Source: Mucilaginibacter rubeus (lineage in GTDB: Bacteria; Bacteroidota; Bacteroidia; Sphingobacteriales; Sphingobacteriaceae). Taken from it: a stretch of DNA of 64,000 nucleotides. The notes below the pieces were generated by a model. It saw only the letters and a list, made by a program, of their open reading frames with translations. It did not search any database and had not been told where the DNA came from. Numbering within the stretch: the stretch's first letter is position 1; every line of letters starts with the position of its first letter. The translations under genes were made by a program, and so were the position numbers. Below are positions 19,401 to 26,835 of the stretch, in pieces. Location: positions 868,001-932,000 of the forward strand of contig NZ_BMKD01000002.1 of NCBI RefSeq assembly GCF_014643835.1, in the 5' to 3' direction.

Positions 19401-20488
19401 TCGCAAAACGACAGGATAAAATTATTGATAACACTATTTTTATTAAAAGCATCATGCGCGAACACATGAAAAGAGGCCGGTTTGCGGTCAATAATGTTCA
19501 CGCCACCCCGTAAGGTTGCTATCCAGATCCGGGATTCATCATCCTCATAAACAGCATCAACAGCATCGCTCCGTAAGCTATTAGGTGTTTCGCCTGCATT
19601 GATATAGATGAGCGTATTGGTCTCCGGGTTCCAAACTTTAATCCCTCCCCCATTGGTTGCAATCCAGATATCGCCGTTTCTTGTTGTGGTGAGGCTAAAA
19701 ATATTGTTGTTGGTCACTTTGTTAAGCCCGTTCTCCAGCCTCGTAGTTTTCAAGGTGACAGGATCATACATCCATAATTCATTACCTGCGCCTGCAATAA
19801 TTTTACCTTTTCCATCAATGGTCATACAACCTGCATATGCCAGTTCTGGTGATACAATTTTTATCTTTTCAGCCGGTGCATCGTATCTGCCAAGCCCAAC
19901 CCCGTTTACCAGAATCCAGATAGTGCCCTGCGTATCCATCTGGGCAGCAATGGTATTAAACTGTTGTTTTTTGACATCATACAGGATCTCTTTGCCAATG
20001 GTATCTGTTTTCCCAAATTTTAGGAAGCCGTATGTACCATTGGTAGCGAAAATATTACCCGACCGATCGGAGACTATCTCATTGATATTAAACCCAATTT
20101 TAATTGGCTCATGCTTTTCATTATAACAATAAAGCGCATGAAAGCGCGAGTCGGCATAATCAAAATACATGAGTCCTTTTTCGGTTCCTACATATATTCG
20201 TCCGCCGCTGGCGTTAATGGATTTAATGTGATTATTGACGAGCGAGTTTTTATCTCCCCAGATGTTCCGGAAGACTTTAAATGTGTAACCGTCATACCTG
20301 TTGAGCCCGTCATAAGTTCCCATCCACATAAAGCCATATTTATCCTGTGTAATACAGGTTACCGCATTGTTTGAAAGACCATCTTCAATACCTAAATACC
20401 TAACTGGGAAACCAGGGCCTTTTGCTATGGCTGCTAAAGAATAGCATATAAAAAAAATGAGCAAAAAGGCCTTTAATCGCTGAAACAT
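16418..20488 (-). CDS. hybrid two-component system sensor/regulator (HTCS)
   Basis: The start is placed at MFQRLKAFLLIFFICYSLAA, a signal peptide; an ATG 90 bases upstream gives a non-secretory extension. The roughly 1356-residue protein has a periplasmic two-propeller sensor of Reg_prop repeats (about 25-700, e.g. TGLSNN-like GIEDGLSNNAVTCITQD, MWMGTYDGLNRYDG), a Y_Y_Y domain and a membrane helix (WWAYIVYLSLIVAIGYAFY). These are followed by a HisKA domain with NVSHEFRTPL (His about 831), an HATPase domain (LISNAIKFTPDRG, DNGIGI, GFGIGLYLVK), a receiver domain (Asp about 1138 in ISDIVMDG) and an AraC HTH. It binds an oligosaccharide in the periplasm and activates the adjacent SusC/SusD genes. 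Confidence 0.95.
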   Translation of the reverse strand: MFQRLKAFLLIFFICYSLAAIAKGPGFPVRYLGIEDGLSNNAVTCITQDKYGFMWMGTYDGLNRYDGYTFKVFRNIWGDKNSLVNNHIKSINASGGRIYVGTEKGLMYFDYADSRFHALYCYNEKHEPIKIGFNINEIVSDRSGNIFATNGTYGFLKFGKTDTIGKEILYDVKKQQFNTIAAQMDTQGTIWILVNGVGLGRYDAPAEKIKIVSPELAYAGCMTIDGKGKIIAGAGNELWMYDPVTLKTTRLENGLNKVTNNNIFSLTTTRNGDIWIATNGGGIKVWNPETNTLIYINAGETPNSLRSDAVDAVYEDDESRIWIATLRGGVNIIDRKPASFHVFAHDAFNKNSVINNFILSFCEDKQHNVWIGTDGGGLNYWNTKTNTFTAYVHQNIPGSISSNFVVSILNDYTNKIWVATFNGGIDAFDNATGRFKHYSCYNPVDKKEERNFWKLYEDSQHRLWAGSTWGGALFLYNRAKDQFELFDNSLVNLHALFEDHRGNLWAGNYSRLIKIDVQHKKHQVYFIGQAIRAITEDNKRNLWIGTEGGGLLQYNTNTHQYKRYTESAGLPSNTVLNILVDNSGNLWCSTYNGLSCFNVITKKITNYNASDGLQSNQFNYNAALKLASGKMLFGGIKGFNLFSPDSIAPYAHQPQLMLSDFKINNVSIELDSVYGPKLPLNELKNITIPFSQATLNISYTALEYSFPEKISYAYYLEGWDHGWNYVGKLKSAYFSRLNEGSYTLKIRATNTEGQWTAPPITIKIIVLPPWYRTWWAYIVYLSLIVAIGYAFYRYRLNQARLRFKVKLANLQVEKEKELNEKKLTFFTNVSHEFRTPLTLIINPIKDLLNQSKGNAEELSTIYRNARRLLGLVDHLLLFRKTESENASLKVSRLNFVTLCNEVYSCFIQQAKIKHLRYTLEGGSDAIEVYCDLEKIEIALFNLISNAIKFTPDRGTIHVVIEQDDTYVYFKVIDNGIGINTEAGDRLFDKFYQAKDKNYFRKGFGIGLYLVKVFIESHKGNISYSNNPEGGTTFVLALPKGKAHFSGEVIVDDVVPDYTYVNELISEDNKDIVPEDEDLARLELFSSARHTLTVIDDNDQIRSYIKKIFTPGYNVIEAQDGTTGLELIKKHIPDVIISDIVMDGISGLELCRIVKEDQAISHIPVILLTGDTTPDIMLKSIEEGAIDFLRKPFDKELLIARVKSVLRNKTELQNYFYKEVTKKSTGRSISQENKDFLNNCISVIEHYFTDDKFDVYVLAKEIGISYATLFKRLKNITGQSVNNFIRFVRLRKAAELLIQTNCNVNEAAFQVGFSDVKYFREQFFKQYGINPSDFIKKHRANFQISYRMNEFEKNSSK

Positions 20489-20786
20489 TCGCCGTATAAT
20501 CAATAACTGGTTGTTTTCAAAGGTATCAAAATGTAGCAGGCTTTCATTCGCAAATTTTATCCTGTTTTGGTACATCATGAATTACAATACATCAAAAGTG
20601 TATCAGAAAATATAAAGAAAATAGAGCAACCAGCAACGACAAATAATTAACAATTAATTATATTTGGGAGATTGTAAACCTGTTCTTAATAAACATTATT
20701 GTGTATGACCGTCATCCCAAAAAATGGGAGAATGCAGTAATTATGCATTTTAAATTATTGCAGGCAACACTACTTATTGAAAACAT
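20489..20786. promoter_or_regulatory. divergent intergenic region with short leader ORF (20743-20790)
   Basis: The region separates the HTCS and the 7TM receptor. A TATATTTG at 20659-20666 fits the Bacteroidota -7 element in plus sense, but no TTG is placed correctly upstream, so it is only a weak promoter candidate. CCCA-AAAAA-TGGG near 20714-20726 is a small inverted repeat. An ATG at 20743 opens a 15-codon frame (MHFKLLQATLLIENI) whose TGA stop overlaps the TTG start of the receptor (TTGA), a geometry suited to translational coupling. Confidence 0.35.
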
Positions 20787-22700
20787 TTGATTAAACATTT
20801 ACCTGCATTGACTAAGTACTTATTTATTTTTTATGTATGCCTGTGGGCACTTACTTCCCGTGCTCAAAATATACTCCGGGTTGATAAAGGTATTCAGCAA
20901 CATAAGTTTACCCTTAACGAGGTAAAATACCTACAGGATAGCACCGGGAAACTAACTTTCCGGGATATACAGGAAATGAGCTCCTCTTTTACCGAAAACA
21001 GCTCATACTACCCCAGCAATCACCATAAAAACTCTGCTTACTGGTTTCGCGTGCGGATGTACTTTAGCGAACCGGTAAACAACAACAGCATTATTGAGTT
21101 GTTTGATCAAACAACCGATGAGGTAACGGCTTATATGCCTGATGCGGCGGGTAACTATATCAAAAGTGAATCGGGCGCTAACCTTAATTTCAATAGCAGG
21201 CTTTTCCATCATAAAAACTTTGAGTTTCTGATCGGGGATACCAACCCTGGTTATCATACCTATTATTTCAGGATCAAATCGCACAATGCGGTGAACGTTA
21301 TCATAGTTTATCGTACTATTAATTACTTTATTCATTATGCGCTTAATGAATACTTAACCTATGGCTTGTTTTATGGCATGATCCTTATTTTTTGTTTCCA
21401 TAACCTGCTTATGTTCCTTGCGGTTAAAAAGAAACAATACCTGTACTACGTATTTTACATTTTAAGCGTAGGCCTTTACGAAATGAGTGCCGATGGCATC
21501 GCGTTCCAATATTTATGGCCGGGAGCGCCAGCTTTAAATAATTACGGGAACGGCACTGCCCTATATTTTACCAGTATTTGCGCCCTGATATTCAGCAAGG
21601 AGCTATTGCAGGTTAAAATAAAAGCTCCGCAGTTTAACAGGCTAATCAATTGTGTGATATTGCTGCGCACCACCTATTTTCTGTATTGCCTTATCTTCAA
21701 CAATTCGCTGTTTGTATATAAGTTTGTTGAAGTAATCCCGCTATCGCTGGCTTTTGCTACCGGTGTTTATATCTATAAAAACGGCTACAAGCCGGCCCGC
21801 TTTTTTGTGCTGGCCTACTCAATTTTGTTTGTGGGCTTTATAGTTAAAGCGTTTACCGCCCTTGGTTACGCTTACTTTTTACCTGCACCTATAAGTTACT
21901 ATAGCCTTAGTTTTTGTTTTATTATTGAGATGATACTGTTATCATTTGCCATTGGCGACCAGGTAAGGATCCTGCGGAAAGAGAAGGATGCAGCCCATGA
22001 AGAAACCATACGGCAAATGCAATTGAACAGCCAGTTGAAGGATTCAATAAATGAGGAATTGGAGCGCCAGGTTGAAATCCGCACACACGAACTGGTTGAA
22101 AAATCAAACGAGGTGAGGCAACAAAGTCAGATCATCGAAAACCAAAACAAAGAATTGTTACGGGCCAACGAGCAGCTGGAAAAGCAGGCCGGTGAAATAT
22201 TAAGAATGAATATTTTACTTGAAAAAGATAATGTCCAGCTCAAAACAAACATTGAAAAGGTTACCGAATCACGAGCGTTATCCACAGAGTTGGGCTATGA
22301 AGAATTCAGCGCAAAGTATCCCGACCAGGAAACCTGTTTTAAATTCCTGTCGGCTTTAAAATGGAAAGATGGCTTTATCTGTACCCGCTGCTCAAATACA
22401 ACATATTGTGCAGGAAGGTTGCCGCACAGCCGCCGGTGTACTAAATGCAGTTATGAAGAATCGGCATTGCATAATACCATATTTCAAAACAGCCGCATTC
22501 CTATCAATAAGGCTTTTTATCTAACCTATCTTATTTACAGTACTAACGGCACGATATCATCGCACCAGCTTTCCGAAAAGCTCGATATCCGCCAAAGCAC
22601 CTGCTGGACTTACGCCATCCGTATAAAGAAAGTATTGCAGGAAAAGAAAAAATCAAGGAAAAAGAATGATCAGCAGGGATGGACGGTGCTGGTGATGTGA
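20787..22700 (+). CDS. 7TM-DISM membrane receptor fused to an IS1595-type transposase zinc-ribbon/HTH region
   Basis: The start is a TTG; an in-frame TGA lies three codons upstream, so no earlier start exists. The 637-residue protein has a signal peptide (to about 27), a periplasmic 7TMR-DISMED2 jelly-roll domain (about 30-170), a seven-helix 7TMR-DISM membrane domain (about 190-395) and a long coiled coil (about 400-495). The C-terminal module starts near Tyr504 and has paired cysteines C532/C535 and C551/C554, then HNTIFQNSRIPINKAFYLTY and a helical KLDIRQSTCWTYAIRIKKVL stretch. This module matches the zinc-ribbon N-terminus of IS1595 transposases, and no DDE nuclease follows. A membrane-bound DNA-binding regulator is inferred; targets are unknown, the downstream SusC/SusD being the obvious candidate. 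Confidence 0.85.
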   Translation: MIKHLPALTKYLFIFYVCLWALTSRAQNILRVDKGIQQHKFTLNEVKYLQDSTGKLTFRDIQEMSSSFTENSSYYPSNHHKNSAYWFRVRMYFSEPVNNNSIIELFDQTTDEVTAYMPDAAGNYIKSESGANLNFNSRLFHHKNFEFLIGDTNPGYHTYYFRIKSHNAVNVIIVYRTINYFIHYALNEYLTYGLFYGMILIFCFHNLLMFLAVKKKQYLYYVFYILSVGLYEMSADGIAFQYLWPGAPALNNYGNGTALYFTSICALIFSKELLQVKIKAPQFNRLINCVILLRTTYFLYCLIFNNSLFVYKFVEVIPLSLAFATGVYIYKNGYKPARFFVLAYSILFVGFIVKAFTALGYAYFLPAPISYYSLSFCFIIEMILLSFAIGDQVRILRKEKDAAHEETIRQMQLNSQLKDSINEELERQVEIRTHELVEKSNEVRQQSQIIENQNKELLRANEQLEKQAGEILRMNILLEKDNVQLKTNIEKVTESRALSTELGYEEFSAKYPDQETCFKFLSALKWKDGFICTRCSNTTYCAGRLPHSRRCTKCSYEESALHNTIFQNSRIPINKAFYLTYLIYSTNGTISSHQLSEKLDIRQSTCWTYAIRIKKVLQEKKKSRKKNDQQGWTVLVM

Positions 22701-23651
22701 GAAGTAGCATTTCTTCTTTGTAGGATTTGGGGAGTGTTATTCGTTGACATTTTTCGCTGTTTGTATATAGTCTAAGTAAGTCGATGCCTCCGAAACCCTC
22801 GCGGATCCAAGCTATTCCATAAAATTGATTTGTCGTTTAATCAGCAAGGTGTATTGTTTTGCCCCTCTGGGGCAAGGGGTATTTCAATAATCTCACTTGC
22901 TACAAACCTTTTGCACCTCTGGTGCACTTGTCCTTGGCAATTAATACCTGTTTGTTAAATTATAAAAGTCCCCCAGAGGGGGAAAAGGTTTGTAGAAAAA
23001 AACGTCCTATCCCCTACCCCCAGAGGGGCTCAACTCACGCACTTTACCCAATTTGACTATTGATTTTGTGGGTTAACTTAAATCTGCGAGAGCCCCTGAG
23101 GGAACAGCCCCTTTGTATTATCAATAATTCCTTTGATTAATTCATTGGTAAGGAACGTATTGGCTTTTCAATAGCGATTTTCTCCTCTAACAGGACGCGC
23201 CCCTCCTGTTTCCATCCCCCAAACCTTATTTCTGTTGCAATAGGGCAGGTTTTAACCACTCTCCAATCCCCTCAATTGTCATTTTTTTAAATATTTTCAC
23301 TTTTTTTTCTTGTTCACCAAGCGTATCACCCGAAAAAAACAACGAGGTGTAACCTGCTGTAAATACGCAACTTCAACGTTTGAGTTTTTCGTTATCAAAA
23401 CGTATCAAAATATATTTAAACATCTTAAAATCAATAACTTACACACAATAAACCTATTGCATTATTGGTTTATTCCACGTTAAATTTACCCCCACCAATA
23501 CCAATTAGTAATACGCTTAACCAACAAATCGCTTATATGAAGTAAAGATTGCACAGCAGTTATTACCTGCATCGCTATGGTGTAAACCAGGTTTGCCTAT
23601 AGCCCATTCCGGCAGCCACGGGCTGCTTAACCAATTAAACAGCAATTAATT
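22701..23651. other. 951-base gene-free region upstream of susC (PUL 2)
   Basis: No convincing gene is present; the only ORF here (65 codons) runs through palindromic repeat sequence. The first half holds a cluster of GC-rich palindromes (22861-23028, listed separately). The second half (23280-23651) is AT-rich and is presumably the susC leader. A CGTTTTGATACGTTTT-like stretch near 23390-23410 (plus strand TCAAAACGTATCAAAA) was noticed, but no operator or -7 element could be assigned. Confidence 0.5.
22861..23028. repeat. cluster of C4-5/G4-5 palindromes inside a larger inverted repeat
   Basis: Four short palindromes with a three-base centre occur in about 170 bases: GCCCCTCTGGGGC (22861-22873), GCACCTCTGGTGC (22913-22925), CCCCCAGAGGGGG (22970-22982) and CCCCAGAGGGG (23018-23028). 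The second and third lie inside a perfect 13-base inverted repeat, CTACAAACCTTTT at 22900-22912 against AAAAGGTTTGTAG at 22983-22995. No transposase is nearby apart from the zinc-ribbon of the receptor. It resembles a REP-like or small non-autonomous element. Confidence 0.6.
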
Positions 23652-26600
23652 ATGAAGAAAAAAATTACGCTAATTTTTGTTTTACTTATTACAATACTAA
23701 CACGCACGTTCGCACAGGACATTACCGTGAAAGGTATTGTTAAAGACAACCAGGGTCTGCCAATACCTGGCGCCACTGTAAAAAACAAGTCAACAGGTGC
23801 GGTAACCGTTACGGATTTAAAAGGCAGCTATTCTATCACAGCCAACGGCAACGCTACACTTGTTTTCAGCTTTGTGAGTTCGGCCACACAAGAGCAGCCG
23901 GTTAATGGACGCACAACAATTGATGTAACACTGGCCGATGCCAACAAACAGCTGGAAGAAGTTGTAGTAATAGGTTACGGCACACGTGCCGTTAAAGATG
24001 TTACCGGTGCCATCAGCAGTGTTAAGGCCGAGAAATTAGAAAATGAACACCCGGCCAGTGCTACGGATATTATCAGGGGCAATATCCCGGGTATATCGGT
24101 TGCCTTGAATACCTCGGCCAAAGGCGGCGGTACCGGCGATTTGCAGATCAGGGGTAAAGCCTCCCTTTCGGGCAACGTACAACCTGTTATCGTATTGGAT
24201 GGGGTTATTTATCCGGGTCAGCTGGCTGATATCAACCCTAACGATATCGACCGTGTCGATGTGTTACGAGATCCAAGCGCACTTGCCGTATATGGTGCAC
24301 AATCTGCCGGTGGTGTTGTAGCCATTACTACCAAAAAAGGTAAAAAGGGTGGTACTCAAATCACTCTGAATGCCAATTTCGGTATTGCTCAACTATTGCA
24401 AAATCAAAAATACTATACAGGCGATGGCTTCCTTAACTGGCGTGCCGACGGAGCCCGTAGTTCTAATACTTCAAATCCTTATTATTATTACAGCAACCCC
24501 AACAAACTGCCTGAGGGTGTAACGCTTGACCAGTTCCTAAACGGTGCTACAGGCGATCCTACCACCATCTGGCTGCAGCGTTTGGGCTTATTCCCTAACG
24601 AGATTGCCAACTACCAGGCTGGTAAAATGACCGACTGGTCAAAACTGATTTTCCGCAATGGCTTCCGTCAGGATTATACAGGCAGCTTTTCGGGAAGTTC
24701 AGAAACCGTTAAATATTATGTATCGGGCAACTACACTAAAAACCAGAACCTGATCCAGGGCGGACAGTATACCGACGGCCGTTTCCGCGTAAACCTGGAA
24801 GGTAAGGCAGCTAAGTTTTTAACCCTGGGCGTAAATGCACAGTTTGCAAGCCGTGATGAAGGCGCTGCCAGTACCTCGCTAAGCGGTCAGGGCATTGATG
24901 GTACCGAAGTCGACTGGACGCAGATCATTAACTCATCTCCTTATGGAGATGTGTACAATGCCGATGGCTCATTACGCCGTATCGATACCGATGACAGCGG
25001 TTTAAATCAGCGTAACCCATTTCTCGGGAACCGCTATAATCAAAACGTAGCGGTTCAAAACACGCTGTTCTCGGTACTTTTTGCCCGTTTGGATCTTCCT
25101 TTCGGTATTAAGTATACGGTGAATTATGCACCAACCATCGAATCGTACCGAAACTTCTTTTTCCGCCCGGTAGCTAACCCTAATGAACTTTCGGGTGGTA
25201 CTGCCATCCGTACACAGGAAAACCGCTACAGGTACAACCTCGATAATATTTTAAGCTGGAACAAAACATTTGGCATACATAGCTTTGATGCAACCTTCCT
25301 GCTTAACAAAGAAAAATACCAAACCTGGTATACCAATGCTTCAAACACACAGTTAACCCCAACCGATATTTTGGGTTACCACAACATAGGCGCCGGTAAT
25401 TTACCTGTTGAAAGCAGCGATGACCGAATTTATAATGCCGATGCCATCATGGGCAGGATCAACTACACCTTGTTGGGCAGGTACATTGTTACCGCCACTG
25501 TACGCCGCGACGGTTTCTCTGCATTTGGCTTGCAGCATCCACGCGAGGTATACCCTTCTGGAGCAATTGCCTGGGTATTCAGTGATGAAAGCTTCATGAA
25601 AGGTGACGCTTTTAAATGGCTTGACTATGGTAAATTACGTTTCAGCTACGGTGCAAATGGTAACCGTACCTCTACAACCACTGCCGATCCATCTATCTCA
25701 TTAGCTGTATTGGGTGGTATCAAATATCCAACAGCAAACAATTCAGGTACTGTAACCAACAACAGCGGCATTTATGTAAGCACGCTACAAAATGCCCAGT
25801 TAAAATGGGAACGTACTGTAGGTCCTAACATCGGTTTGGATTTCACCATATTACACAACAGGCTTAGCGGTTCGATAGATGTTTATGACCGTAAAACTAC
25901 CGACCTTCTGGTTAAACGAAGTATTCTTGATGTTCAGGGCTACAACTCATCGGGCGATTTAGTTGGTGGGGCTAACAACTCCAACCCATACACCAACATC
26001 GGCCAGGTTAACAACAAGGGGTTTGAAATTTCATTGGATGGCAAGATCATTAAAAGCGAAAACTTTAACTGGAATGCCAGTGGAACGTTTTTCTTAAACC
26101 GCAACAAAATTGTTCACCTGTACGGTGCATTCCCGGTTACTGATGCCAACGGCGTTACCACCAATGTTGAAAAAGATGATATCGGCAACGGCTGGTTCAT
26201 TGGTCACGATATCAACGCTGTTTGGGATTACAGGATCCTGGGTGTTTGGAAAACCGCAGATGCTACTGAAGCAGCTAAATACGGCGCTAAACCCGGTGAT
26301 TTTAAACTGCAGGATGTAAACGGCGATTTTAAATTCACCAATGATGATAAGCAATTTCTGGGTTCAACCAATCCACGCTTTAGCTGGTCTTTACGCAATG
26401 ATTTCAATTTCCTTAAACATTTCGATGTATCGTTCCTGCTGGTATCAAGCATTGGTCAGTTAAGGCAATACAACCAGGCTTTAAACAACCCGGGCAGCGT
26501 AGGCTTTGCGCGTATGAACTCATACGTATTGCCTTACTGGACACCTGATAACGAGATTGACGATTACGCCCGCTTAAACTCAGGTTCATCAGGCACAACC

Positions 26601-26819
26601 ATTAATGTTTGGCGTAAAGCTTCGTTTGTAAGGCTGCAAACCGCTTCTATCGGCTACACTTTCAGTCCGCAGCTCATCAAACGCCTGGGCATATCAAGCG
26701 CCAAATTATTTGTGAATGCAAGCAATGCAGCTGTGTTTTCAAGCTGGCCGCTTTGGGATCCGCAAAACGGCGGTCCTACTCCAAGATATTTATCAGCCGG
26801 GTTTAACGTAGTTTTTTAA
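23652..26819 (+). CDS. SusC/RagA-family TonB-linked outer-membrane transporter
   Basis: The 1055-residue protein has a signal peptide (1-21), a carboxypeptidase-regulatory-like domain (VKGIVKDNQGLPIPGATVKN, about 25-44), the EEVVVIGYGTRAVKDVTGAI stretch (about 102-121), a plug with VIVLDGVIYPG and VVAITTKKGKKGG, and a long barrel ending SAGFNVVF. It lacks an STN domain. It is followed 16 bases later by a SusD gene, so the two form a transporter pair. No glycoside hydrolase accompanies it. Its regulator is not obvious; the 7TM receptor 951 bases upstream on the same strand is the nearest candidate. Confidence 0.96.
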   Translation: MKKKITLIFVLLITILTRTFAQDITVKGIVKDNQGLPIPGATVKNKSTGAVTVTDLKGSYSITANGNATLVFSFVSSATQEQPVNGRTTIDVTLADANKQLEEVVVIGYGTRAVKDVTGAISSVKAEKLENEHPASATDIIRGNIPGISVALNTSAKGGGTGDLQIRGKASLSGNVQPVIVLDGVIYPGQLADINPNDIDRVDVLRDPSALAVYGAQSAGGVVAITTKKGKKGGTQITLNANFGIAQLLQNQKYYTGDGFLNWRADGARSSNTSNPYYYYSNPNKLPEGVTLDQFLNGATGDPTTIWLQRLGLFPNEIANYQAGKMTDWSKLIFRNGFRQDYTGSFSGSSETVKYYVSGNYTKNQNLIQGGQYTDGRFRVNLEGKAAKFLTLGVNAQFASRDEGAASTSLSGQGIDGTEVDWTQIINSSPYGDVYNADGSLRRIDTDDSGLNQRNPFLGNRYNQNVAVQNTLFSVLFARLDLPFGIKYTVNYAPTIESYRNFFFRPVANPNELSGGTAIRTQENRYRYNLDNILSWNKTFGIHSFDATFLLNKEKYQTWYTNASNTQLTPTDILGYHNIGAGNLPVESSDDRIYNADAIMGRINYTLLGRYIVTATVRRDGFSAFGLQHPREVYPSGAIAWVFSDESFMKGDAFKWLDYGKLRFSYGANGNRTSTTTADPSISLAVLGGIKYPTANNSGTVTNNSGIYVSTLQNAQLKWERTVGPNIGLDFTILHNRLSGSIDVYDRKTTDLLVKRSILDVQGYNSSGDLVGGANNSNPYTNIGQVNNKGFEISLDGKIIKSENFNWNASGTFFLNRNKIVHLYGAFPVTDANGVTTNVEKDDIGNGWFIGHDINAVWDYRILGVWKTADATEAAKYGAKPGDFKLQDVNGDFKFTNDDKQFLGSTNPRFSWSLRNDFNFLKHFDVSFLLVSSIGQLRQYNQALNNPGSVGFARMNSYVLPYWTPDNEIDDYARLNSGSSGTTINVWRKASFVRLQTASIGYTFSPQLIKRLGISSAKLFVNASNAAVFSSWPLWDPQNGGPTPRYLSAGFNVVF

Positions 26820-26835
26820 AGGAGGGATTTAATAC

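Noticed and set aside
20659-20666. TATATTTG as the promoter of the 7TM receptor
   Set aside because: No TTG or TTTG lies 17-23 bases upstream; kept only as a weak note in the intergenic entry.
20787-22700. Receptor gene as an artefact of an IS1595 insertion fused by chance
   Set aside because: The coiled coil leads smoothly into the zinc-ribbon module, there are no terminal repeats at the junction and the frame is intact; a functional fusion is the simpler reading.
22859-23056. 65-codon ORF in the gap before susC (PUL 2)
   Set aside because: The frame runs through GC-rich palindromes, has low complexity and starts inside the repeat element.
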